From: Candidatus Schekmanbacteria bacterium
GTDB taxonomy: Bacteria; CSSED10-310; JACPHN01
Length of the DNA stretch: 9,308 bases
Direction of reading: 5' to 3'
Assembly (NCBI GenBank): GCA_016188575.1
Contig: JACPHN010000169.1
Span: 1 to 9,308 of the forward strand
The notes beneath the pieces are model-generated. The model was not told where the DNA came from, ran no database searches, and saw only the letters and a list, made by a program, of their open reading frames with translations. Position 1 is the stretch's first letter. Each line of letters starts with the position of its first letter. Positions 1 through 6,781 of the stretch are shown piece by piece. The translations under genes and the position numbers were made by a program.

Positions 1-143
1 GCGGCGGTCACCTGGGCCATCATCATCCCCGATTCGAGACCGGGAATCCCCGCCAGAAACGCCGGCAGGCTGGACAGGCTCGGATTCACCATGCGCTCGA
101 CGCGGCGCTCGGACAGAGCACCGAGCTCGGCGAGCGCGATCCG
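1..143 (-). pseudogene. hutH: 5'-truncated histidine ammonia-lyase fragment, continuing past the left edge
   Basis: HutH removes ammonia from histidine to give urocanate, the substrate of HutU. Read from about 143 down to 1, the frame encodes [20 protein letters not shown], then [20 protein letters not shown] and MAQVTAA. This follows the HutH block that in Pseudomonas putida reads about ALAIAEIGSLSERR...[25 protein letters not shown] (around residue 370 of 510). The frame continues upstream only as ARFASQGGG, unlike the expected NFHG...AAD sequence, and hits a TAG (the propeller gene stop, 173-171). The break is therefore near 141-150. The missing N-terminal 70% includes the Ala-Ser-Gly that forms the MIO cofactor, so this copy cannot be active by itself. 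The in-frame ATG at 92 lies inside the conserved block and is not a believable start. What follows off the window is not visible. Confidence 0.9.
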
Positions 144-170
144 CCCGCCACCCTGCGAAGCGAAACGTGC

Positions 171-1835
171 CTACCTTGGTGGCCGCGATTGGCGCTGAAC
201 CCACAACCGTAGTAGTGAGATCAGGGCGTGGCCGGTTGCCGGCTTTTCGCGATCCCGTCGTCGCCCAACTAGCCAGCCCAGCCCCGCCAGGCACGAGAGG
301 ATTGCGCTCGACCGGGTGGGAACCGGAAACATGGCGGACGTGTCCAGGCTGGCAGCGAAGCCATCGCCGTACCCAGGGCGACCCGCAACCAGGGTGATGG
401 CCTGGGCACCATTCCAGAAGGTCAGACGATCAACGAAGGTGCCAGCGATCAAGACTTTCCCGTCAACGCGGTTCATTGCAAGCGCCCGCACCGACCGCCA
501 GGCGTCGTAGTTGTCGTAGGTATCCACCCACAAAATACTGCCATTCGCGGCGTACTTGGCGACAAAGAGCCCCTCCCCATTCACGAAAAACATCTCGGGT
601 TGGTCGGTGTTGAAGTACATGGGTTGCGGGATCGTGCCCCCGACGATGATGGAGTCGTCCAGCGGGTTCACAGCAACGGCGGTAGCGAAGGAGTACTTCG
701 TGCCCGTCGCCGCCCGGGCCCAAGCCAGGGATCCATTCGCGTAGTATTTTGCCACGAAGATATCCTGGCCGCTAAGCCACGGGAGGTAGGTCTCATTGGC
801 TTCGCCCTCTCCGAACAGCGCCTCCCCACCGATAATTCCGACGACCACAGCGCTGCCATCGTTGGGGTCGACGGCTACGTCGTACGGCTTATCATACCAC
901 CCGCTGCCCGCCCTCCTTGCCCAGGCAAGAGAACCATCGGCGCCGTACTTCGCAATGGCAATGTCCGCACCACCGTAACCATGGAGAGTCGTCTCGTTGC
1001 TTTCTCCGGGAGCGAAGATGGGCTCTTCGGTATAGTCGCCTGAAAGAAATATGCTGCCGTCCGCTGGATTGACGCACATTGCCGGACTGTAGATCGGACC
1101 GCCCCGCGTTTGCTTGGCCCATACCAGGCGGCCGTCGTCATAGTACTTGGCAATAAAGGCTGGCCCCATGTCCGTTGGATTGTCCGTGAGGGTTGTTTCG
1201 GAAGGTTCCCCATTTCCAAATGTGATCTCGTCAGAATTGAAATTGCCAGATACAATAATGGAACTTTCTGAATCTGAGGCGCTGATTGACAACAGAGAAT
1301 CAATATCATTTCCTCCGACATGGATAGCGAATATCAAGTTGCCATTCGTGTCGTATTTGGCAATGCAGATGTCGCTGGTTCCGCCGAAAGAATACAGGGT
1401 GGTTTCGTTCTCCTGCCCAGCGCCTAGCGTAATCACCGGCCCAAACCATATAGCAACCCACACCGATGCCCCACCCGGCCCAAAGGCAACGGCAGTGGCG
1501 ATGGTGCCGCTGTCGATCGAGGAACCATTGTCAATGGCCCACAGCAGCGCGCCATCGGAACCGTACTTGGCGACGAACATATCTTGAACGCCGTCGAGCT
1601 CTAACCTCGTCTCATTGGGTTCTCCTGCGCCAAAGACTGTATCTGCCGAAAATGATCCCGAGACGAGGACAGAGCCGTCCGCCGGATTCACAGCAGCGCC
1701 CCACGGAGAAGCCGTGGTTGCAACATATTCCGCCCACTGGGCCGTTGCCGTAGCCGCGGCGCCGACTTGGACAGCGCCAGTCAGCAGGAGCATGCAAGCG
1801 ATCAGCGGGATCAGGATTCGAGCGGTCATTTTCAT
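171..1835 (-). CDS. Secreted seven-repeat SBBP-type beta-propeller protein with a PEP-CTERM-like C-terminal tail
   Basis: The 554-residue product has a signal peptide (KMTAR, then a hydrophobic core, likely cut near AAA at 26-28). Seven repeats of 64-70 residues follow, at about 34-98, 99-168, 169-238, 239-304, 305-371, 372-435 and 436-499. Each repeat carries the pattern W-A... NPADGS-x-x-V-S-G-x-F ...F-G-x-GE-x-NET-x-L ...D-x-F-V-A-K-Y-x-x-(D/N)G-x-L. This is SBBP-type repeat architecture, and seven copies make one closed propeller. Residues 504-527 (FPVPTRSSAILSCLAGLG, then WLVGRRR) have the PEP-CTERM layout of a proline motif, a hydrophobic helix and a basic cluster, but with PTR in place of PEP. 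Another 27 residues follow the basic cluster, which is unusual for such tails. The ATG at 1835 has GAGGGGG just upstream. Likely role: exported surface or matrix protein. The ligand is unknown, and the stop lies about 30 nt before the hutH fragment. Confidence 0.85.
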   Translation of the reverse strand: MKMTARILIPLIACMLLLTGAVQVGAAATATAQWAEYVATTASPWGAAVNPADGSVLVSGSFSADTVFGAGEPNETRLELDGVQDMFVAKYGSDGALLWAIDNGSSIDSGTIATAVAFGPGGASVWVAIWFGPVITLGAGQENETTLYSFGGTSDICIAKYDTNGNLIFAIHVGGNDIDSLLSISASDSESSIIVSGNFNSDEITFGNGEPSETTLTDNPTDMGPAFIAKYYDDGRLVWAKQTRGGPIYSPAMCVNPADGSIFLSGDYTEEPIFAPGESNETTLHGYGGADIAIAKYGADGSLAWARRAGSGWYDKPYDVAVDPNDGSAVVVGIIGGEALFGEGEANETYLPWLSGQDIFVAKYYANGSLAWARAATGTKYSFATAVAVNPLDDSIIVGGTIPQPMYFNTDQPEMFFVNGEGLFVAKYAANGSILWVDTYDNYDAWRSVRALAMNRVDGKVLIAGTFVDRLTFWNGAQAITLVAGRPGYGDGFAASLDTSAMFPVPTRSSAILSCLAGLGWLVGRRRDREKPATGHALISLLRLWVQRQSRPPR

Positions 1836-1918
1836 TGCCCCCTCGCAAGCGCGCCGATGCTCGCCACCATTGTTGCGTCACCGGGATCGAACCGGACGAG
1901 TGCCACCGACATTCCCGT

Positions 1919-1950
1919 GGCCTGGCGATGTCGTGTTCATCGCCAAGGCC
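1919..1950 (-). other. Strong stem-loop between the interrupted gene and the beta-propeller gene
   Basis: The minus strand reads GGCCTTGGCGATG, loop AACACGA, then CATCGCCAGGCC. This is a 12-bp stem with one bulged T and a 7-nt loop. It lies 22-54 nt after the upstream stop and 84 nt before the propeller ATG, inside a 137-nt gap. It could act as a terminator without a U-tract, an attenuator or a processing site. The length and near-perfect pairing make chance less likely than for the other stems here. Confidence 0.45.
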
Positions 1951-1954
1951 TCGG

Positions 1955-1969
1955 GCGCGCTTCGCGCGC
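1955..1969 (-). other. Short GC stem-loop just after the interrupted gene
   Basis: The minus strand reads GCGCG, a 5-nt loop (AAGCG or a shifted variant) and CGCGC, starting 3 nt after the TGA at 1973. It sits next to a longer stem-loop (1919-1950). Together they may end or attenuate transcription or protect the 3' end. There is no U-run, and such GC runs can be chance in this DNA. Confidence 0.2.
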
Positions 1970-1972
1970 ATA

Positions 1973-3511
1973 TCATCTCGACAGACCAAGACTCACACCC
2001 TGGCCGAGCCCGGCGACGGCAATTGACGTGCCATTCGACACGTACTGTGATGATGCCAGCGCCGTTCCCCTCCTGCGGGAGTCATTGTTCTCGGTCACGC
2101 CGTTGTCGCAAGGGTGCTGATTATGCTCCGCAAGCAGGTACCGCTGGAAGGGATTCGTGAGCACATTTCGTGCCACCTGAACGAGCTCGGCGTCTGTCCG
2201 GTTCGTGGCGTTGCTGCAACGGCTGCCGGACTTCCACTCCTCGAGCTGCAGGGCCAAGAATTCGGCGCCGAGCTCGACTTTCCAAAAGTGCGGGTCGCCA
2301 CTGCTCTCTGGCGCCTCGGAAATGCCACCCGTAAAATGGGCACCCACCGGATTGATGGTGATGCTTTGCAGGTGCGTCATGAGAGCTTTGACCTTGTCTT
2401 TTCAAAACGGCAAGTCCTGATCGACTTCGAGGCCGAGAAGGTAGATCACGGGAAGCTCATCGCCAGGGTAGAGGTTGCCGTTGTTGCAGTTGTAGGTAGG
2501 ATAGTCCGGATCGGAAGGACCCGGGCACCGAAAGATGGAGACGATGCTGTCCATGTAAGCGTTCAAGGCTGATGGATTAGGCGTGAAGCGGCTGAGCGCG
2601 TCATATTTGGTGTCGAACAGCGCAATCATGGGCTTGATCCCCTGGTTGAGAAGACCGATAGCGAGATTTCTCCAGTTTCGCTTCTTGGTCGCATCAACTG
2701 GGCTTGCCGGATTGAATCCGTCTGGTGACTCGTCTGTGTATGGGCTGATCCAGTACTCGCTTGGTCGCGTTCCGTCTGAGTTGAGTTGGCAACCACCCCC
2801 TTGGGGGTTACCAGAATCATGAATCGTCACGAAGGAGGCAACGTTATAACTACGATTCTTCATCTCATTTACGATCGCCGTGCGTTTCGCATTGGAAGTA
2901 TCGAGATACCATGCTGATGTTGTATTACAATAGACTCCGCCATCAATAGGGCTATTGGGAAGCAAGGTCAATGCGTCGGTGTTTTGGTAGTATTCGGAAT
3001 ATTCAACGTAGAACTTGTTCCTGAGCGCATATACTCTTTTCCATGCCGTCGCTGCGTCGTTTTGTTTTGCAAGAATGTCATGACGATCGACAACGACAAA
3101 GTTGATATGTAATAGCGAGGTCTTTGCAATCGGTTAATCAGTGTTCGATAGCAGGTAGCCGCGAACACAATACTCATACGATCCCGCATCGTGGAAATTT
3201 GCGGCGATTGCCCGCTCAATAGTATCGTCGCTCCAGTAAGAAATTAGCGGGTCGGTTAGAGATTTTCTCATGATCATAGTGCCACATGTTTGCTTGTTAG
3301 CAGAAAATATGAATATGTGATTCAATCCTTTTAGTCCTACTCCTTTGATGGCAATTTTTATTTGCTCATCCTTTGCTGCGGGGAGAGGATTTACAGAGTA
3401 ACTGTAAAAATCTGGGCTGCTGTAAGCATGCAATATGCTGCCACGCGCAATAACTACGGCCATCAGGCACACACCAATACCAACCAGTCGAACACGTTCA
3501 TGGGACAACAT
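1973..3511 (-). pseudogene. Interrupted gene for a secreted IPT/TIG-like plus barrel-like (glycosidase-like) protein; two in-frame stops
   Basis: One frame runs from ATG 3511 to TGA 1973 (513 codons). It is broken only by TAA at codon 126 (3136-3134) and TGA at codon 370 (2404-2402). The ATG has GGAG (3524-3521) 9 nt upstream and begins a signal peptide (hydrophobic core about 10-21, likely cut after residue 29). Residues 38-118 look like an IPT/TIG or Ig-like domain (EQIKIAIKGVGL, LISYWSDDTIERAI, GSYEYCVRGY). The rest alternates helix and strand like a TIM barrel: NVASFVTIHD, IKPMIALFD, LPVIYLLGLEVDQD (E362), NPVGAHFTGG, EFLALQLEEW, RYLLAEHN (E462), TSIAVAGLG. No ATG, GTG or TTG lies between the first stop and a TTG at 2971, which has no ribosome site. 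Separate genes are therefore unlikely. Sense continues smoothly across both stops, so the gene is recently inactivated, read through, or mis-sequenced. The family is not recognised. Base composition is much lower in GC than the polysaccharide operon. Confidence 0.8.
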
Positions 3512-3556
3512 CGCAATTCGCTCCGAAATCTCACAACCTGCGGTTGTCGCCTGACT

Positions 3557-3573
3557 CGCATTTCGCATGCCAG
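3557..3573 (-). promoter_or_regulatory. Candidate sigma-54 (RpoN) -24/-12 promoter for the interrupted secreted-protein gene
   Basis: The minus strand reads CTGGCATGCGAAATGCG. Against the RpoN consensus CTGGCACGNNNNTTGC(A/T) it keeps CTGGCA, the G of the -24 block, the invariant GG-N10-GC spacing and TGC. It differs at one base of the -24 block (T for C), at the first T of the -12 block, and at the last base. The predicted transcription start is near 3546, giving a leader of about 35 nt with a Shine-Dalgarno at 3524-3521. PEP-CTERM/exosortase-linked surface genes in several Proteobacteria are controlled by PrsK/PrsR with RpoN, which fits the neighbourhood. This is a single site judged by eye, with no enhancer site recognised. 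Confidence 0.5.
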
Positions 3574-3736
3574 GCAGTCATCGGAAGGAAAAGCCCAATC
3601 TGATGCGATCTTTCGTCCCATGAAGGGATGATTTTCGCCAGATTGTCAGGGTTGGTCATCAGGGAAAGGCGTCTGCGGTCTCGGGTATTGCAGCGGACCG
3701 GCGGACGAGTGACGCCGCCGACCTCGTGCCGTTCAT

Positions 3737-3755
3737 CCCGGCGCCGGCCGCCGGG
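3737..3755 (-). terminator. GC stem-loop 5 nt after the flippase stop, possible transcript end
   Basis: The minus strand reads CCCGGC, a 7-nt loop (GGCCGGC) and GCCGGG directly after the flippase TAG. The 6-bp stem is all G:C. No U-run follows, so it is not a textbook intrinsic terminator. In DNA this GC-rich such a stem can occur by chance. It marks the end of the packed operon and the start of a 248-nt gap. Confidence 0.25.
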
Positions 3756-3759
3756 GTCA

Positions 3760-5235
3760 CTAGCCGGACCTGAGCACCGAGCGAAAGTCGCGCAGCTTGC
3801 CGCTGCCGATCACCCCCGCGAGCCCCAGCCACGCCAGAAACGTGCTCGCCCCCACCACCGCCGCCATCTCGGTCCCCCACTCCAGCCAGCGCGCCGCCAT
3901 CGCAAAAGCGGCGACCGCAGCGACGCCTCCGGCCGCCGGGCCACGCAGGAGCGCGGCGACCGGCAAGCGGTACCCCACCTGCTCGCGCGCGTCCTTTTCC
4001 AGCAGCAGCAGGATCAGCCCCTCGGAGGCGACGGTGCTGACCGCCGCCCCATACATGCCCCAGATGGGGATGGCGATGGCGTTTGCCGCCACGTTGAACA
4101 AGAAGCTGATCGCCGTCGCGCGAGTCACTCGGCTCGCCCGATCGCAGGCGTTCACGAGAGTGACCAGGACGCTGTTGAAGGTCAACAACCCAAGAGCCGG
4201 AGCGAGCAGGCACAAAATCACCCCGCTTTCCGCGAACGACGGCGGCAGGAGCCACCCGATGACGCTCGGTCCCAACGCCATCGTGCCGAGCGTCAGCGGC
4301 ACGGCCACCACCGCCATGCCCACTGCCACCGTTTCGTGGAGCATCGCCAGCTCCGTGCTCATGCTCTTGCCGTGGAGGCGGGAGTAGAGTGGGTAGAGCG
4401 CGCTCATCAAACTGATCGACACGAATGTCAGCGCTTCGATGAAGCGATACCCCATGCTGTAGAGCCCCACCTCCTCCTCCCCGCGAAGGAGCTCCAGCAT
4501 CACGATGTCCACCTTGAAGTACAGGATTGCGAAGAGCCCGGTGACGGCGAATGGGGCCGCCTGGACGAGTAGGCCGCGCAGGTCCGACAGCAGCTTGCGC
4601 CACGGGCCGCGCGCGGGCGCTCCGCGGAGGGATCCCCGCAGGGCCCCGTAGACTGCCGCAGCGGCGCCGGCAAGAGTGACGAAAAACCAACCGGCAAGCA
4701 GCTCGAGCGGGCCACCGAGCGCCAGCATCGCCAGCCCCCCGAGCGCGAACGATGCTTGTTGGCACACGACGGCTACCGCCTCGATGTGCATGCGCTCCAT
4801 GGCGAGAAAGACGCTCTTCACCGTTGCCAGGGCGATGTTGGGGAGCAGCGCCGCGAGAAAAAGCAGCGCAAGCATCCGCGTCTCGGCCGGTATGGGAGCT
4901 CCCCACAGCGCCAGGCTCGTCGCTGCCGTCGAGACCAGCACAATGACGATCTTGAGCGCCAGAGCGCGGGAAAAGTACCAGGCCGCGCGCTCGGGCTCGC
5001 GCGTGATCTCGCGCATGAGCAGGGGCCGCAAGCCGAAGTCGCCGAGCACATCGAGAAGGACGAAGACCGTCATCGCGAAGGAGTACCGGCCTACCTCCTC
5101 GCTCCCCAGCCAGTGCCCCATGGCGACGACCAGCACCAGCGACAAGAGCCGGGTCGAAATCTGCGCGGCGAAGAGCGTCGACGAATTGAAGAGAACGAGA
5201 CGCAGCGAGGTGCGCGGGCGTTCGGCGCCGGTCAT
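3760..5235 (-). CDS. Wzx-type polysaccharide (lipid-linked repeat unit) flippase, MOP superfamily
   Basis: The 491-residue polytopic membrane protein has about 12-14 hydrophobic segments. It would flip undecaprenyl-linked oligosaccharide from the cytosolic to the periplasmic side. Family marks include the amphipathic N-terminus NSSTLFAAQISTRLLSLVL with GHWLGSEEVGRYSFA (residues 17-54). Others are KVDIVMLELLRGEEEVGLYS at 241-260 with MGYRFIE following, and NVAANAIAIPIWGMYGAAVS at 381-400, the usual N-x-x-x-N...(I/L)-P-x-x-G-x-x-G-A-A motif. The ATG at 5235 forms ATGA with the preceding TGA and has GGGGAGG (5247-5241) 5 nt upstream. The frame stays open further upstream (to 5874), but that is antisense-like sequence inside the ligase gene. 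Flippase, polymerase/ligase and chain-length regulator together form a Wzx/Wzy-type export set. No glycosyltransferase is in view, so repeat-unit synthesis must be encoded elsewhere. Confidence 0.93.
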   Translation of the reverse strand: MTGAERPRTSLRLVLFNSSTLFAAQISTRLLSLVLVVAMGHWLGSEEVGRYSFAMTVFVLLDVLGDFGLRPLLMREITREPERAAWYFSRALALKIVIVLVSTAATSLALWGAPIPAETRMLALLFLAALLPNIALATVKSVFLAMERMHIEAVAVVCQQASFALGGLAMLALGGPLELLAGWFFVTLAGAAAAVYGALRGSLRGAPARGPWRKLLSDLRGLLVQAAPFAVTGLFAILYFKVDIVMLELLRGEEEVGLYSMGYRFIEALTFVSISLMSALYPLYSRLHGKSMSTELAMLHETVAVGMAVVAVPLTLGTMALGPSVIGWLLPPSFAESGVILCLLAPALGLLTFNSVLVTLVNACDRASRVTRATAISFLFNVAANAIAIPIWGMYGAAVSTVASEGLILLLLEKDAREQVGYRLPVAALLRGPAAGGVAAVAAFAMAARWLEWGTEMAAVVGASTFLAWLGLAGVIGSGKLRDFRSVLRSG

Positions 5236-6779
5236 GACGGCCTCCCCGCCTCGGGTCCCTGCCGCAACCGGCCCGCGATCGCCCAGGCGGCGCCGCTGAA
5301 GGCGAAATAGAGCGCTCCCGGAACGAGCCACCCGTACAGATCGAACATCTGCGAGGCGACAAAGAGCGTGACGAGGAGGCCGCTCAACCCAGCCAGGAGC
5401 CCGCGGTCCGCCCACTCCGCAGCGCCTTCCGTCTCGCCTCGCTGCCGCAGCGCAGAGATGATGCGCCAAAGCGGCGCGGTGACGAGCAGCATCAACAGCC
5501 CCGCGGCCGGCAACCCTGCCTCGACGGCGATCTGGAGAACGGCGTTGTCCGCAGTCAGGAATGCCCCCTGAAAGGGACTGAACGGCGCCCGAAATGTCGG
5601 CACTGCCCGTGCCGCATCCGCGAACGCGCTCAGACCGACGCCGCCGATGGGATGCTCGGCGAGGAGCCTGCCCGAGATCCAGAACATCGAGATGCGATGG
5701 GAGACGTTGGCGGCGGCCCAGCGATCGAAAAGCTGCTCGGGAACGGTCACAAACGCCGCCACGGCGGTGACGGCGACCAGGGTCAACGCGATTGCTGCGA
5801 GCCCGGCGCCAGCCCGAGCCGCGGCGGAGTGGGGAGACTCGCGCGCCGCCGAGCTCCTCGCCGGCCACCACCACACCCCGGTCGCGAACACGGCTCCCGC
5901 GACGAGAAAGCCGAGGGCGCTCGACCGCGCCTGCGCGAAGGTGCTACCGGACGCCAGCAGCACGGCGGTCGCCGTGCCCAGCGCCAGCGCCGCCCAGCCC
6001 GTCCAGCGGCGCTCACAGCGCCGGCGCGCCGAGACCGCCAGACCAGCCGACGCCAGGCTGGCAGCGCTGACGGTCACCCCGAAAACCAGAGGGTTGCCGA
6101 GAAAGACCATGGCCCGAAGCACGCCATCGCGGCGATGCTCGTCGGGCCACGACAGCCAATACTGATCGGCCGCCACTTCGAGCCCGCCCAGGCCGACCAG
6201 GATTGCACAGGCCATGCACAACCCGACCGCCATCTGGCGAGCCGTACGCGAGCTCGCGTCGCCCGTGCTCGTGTACCACCCCGCACCAAAGAGTATCGCC
6301 CACAGCGCCGTCCGATACAGGGGGTGAAAAAGCGCCTCCAGTGGGTGAGCGGTTGCCGGCAACAGCGCCACCAGCCACCCGCAATACAGGCCGAACAAGG
6401 CCATCATGGCGAGTGTTGCGCGATCGAAGCGAAGGTGCGGGCGGCGGATCGCCGCGGCGAGCAGGCCGGCACCGAGAATGAGAGCGAGCACGCGGTCGAC
6501 CGTGATGGCCACCCCCAGGTCAACGTGGGCGCGTTCCGGCACCAGCGGCAGCAAGAACACCAGCACCGGCAGGGCGACGGAGGGGCGCATCGCCAGCAGT
6601 ACCAAAAGCACCAGCGCCGGAGTCGCCAGCGCGGCGAGCGCCCACCAGCCGAGCGCCTCGGCGGGCGGCCCGAGCCCTCCAAACCTGCCCGCGGCGCCCG
6701 TCACGAGCGCGCCAGCAAGCCCGCCGCCACCCACGGCCATGAGCGCGAATCCGGCGGCGCGCGCAAGCGTCAAGGCCAT
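5232..6779 (-). CDS. O-antigen ligase / Wzy-like polysaccharide polymerase (Wzy_C family)
   Basis: The 515-residue polytopic inner-membrane protein has about 11-12 hydrophobic segments. Three marks place it in the O-antigen ligase/polymerase superfamily. These are a basic motif, SGSTFAQARSSALGFLV, at 277-293; RISMFWISGRLLAEHPIGGV at 362-381, matching the family R...hPl.GvG block before the large periplasmic loop; and TADNAVLQIAVEAGLPAAG at 409-427, matching the loop-end block HN..L.i..e.Glpg. The usual histidine of that block is aspartate here (D411). It would polymerise lipid-linked repeat units or ligate glycan to an acceptor on the periplasmic face; the sequence does not tell which. The ATG at 6779 was chosen because it lies 2 nt after the wzz-like stop with GGAAG upstream. 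A longer frame to 6947 would overlap the previous gene and reads as low-complexity out-of-frame sequence. The TGA stop overlaps the next ATG. Confidence 0.9.
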   Translation of the reverse strand: MALTLARAAGFALMAVGGGGLAGALVTGAAGRFGGLGPPAEALGWWALAALATPALVLLVLLAMRPSVALPVLVFLLPLVPERAHVDLGVAITVDRVLALILGAGLLAAAIRRPHLRFDRATLAMMALFGLYCGWLVALLPATAHPLEALFHPLYRTALWAILFGAGWYTSTGDASSRTARQMAVGLCMACAILVGLGGLEVAADQYWLSWPDEHRRDGVLRAMVFLGNPLVFGVTVSAASLASAGLAVSARRRCERRWTGWAALALGTATAVLLASGSTFAQARSSALGFLVAGAVFATGVWWWPARSSAARESPHSAAARAGAGLAAIALTLVAVTAVAAFVTVPEQLFDRWAAANVSHRISMFWISGRLLAEHPIGGVGLSAFADAARAVPTFRAPFSPFQGAFLTADNAVLQIAVEAGLPAAGLLMLLVTAPLWRIISALRQRGETEGAAEWADRGLLAGLSGLLVTLFVASQMFDLYGWLVPGALYFAFSGAAWAIAGRLRQGPEAGRPS

Positions 6780-6781
6780 CC

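Noticed and set aside
1891-1905. Second sigma-54 site before the propeller gene (perfect TGGCAC on the minus strand)
   Set aside because: The -12 half is wrong: GT instead of GC at the required spacing, and no TTGC. Only the -24 half matches.
2402-2404. TGA read as tryptophan (alternative genetic code)
   Set aside because: hutU, orf418 and the ligase gene all end at TGA with overlaps or spacing that make sense only if TGA is a stop. The TAA at 3134 would also remain unexplained.
2793-2808. Inverted repeat CCCCC-TT-GGGGG
   Set aside because: It lies inside coding sequence (Asn-Pro-Gln-Gly-Gly-Gly codons) with a 2-nt loop. This is most likely a codon-level coincidence.
2402-2971. Independent 189-aa gene starting with TTG at 2971
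   Set aside because: There is no ribosome-binding site, and coding sense continues upstream of the TTG to the TAA at 3134 and downstream of the TGA at 2402. It is better read as part of one broken gene.
3512-3568. Earlier ATG at 3568 for the interrupted gene
   Set aside because: It would add 19 polar residues before the signal peptide and lie within the sigma-54 element. ATG 3511 has GGAG at 9 nt and gives a clean signal sequence.
3659-5362. Long minus-strand frame (567 aa) overlapping the flippase gene
   Set aside because: It is out of frame with a clear Wzx protein, rich in Arg/Gly/Ala/Pro, and has no recognisable domain. Long shadow frames are normal in DNA this GC-rich. The long plus-strand frames over 3628-4572 and 5652-7073 were dropped for the same reason.
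5236-5874. N-terminal extension of the flippase frame to 5874
   Set aside because: The extension lies wholly inside the ligase gene in another frame, is Arg-rich and non-membrane. ATG 5235 has a good Shine-Dalgarno and the ATGA overlap typical of this operon.
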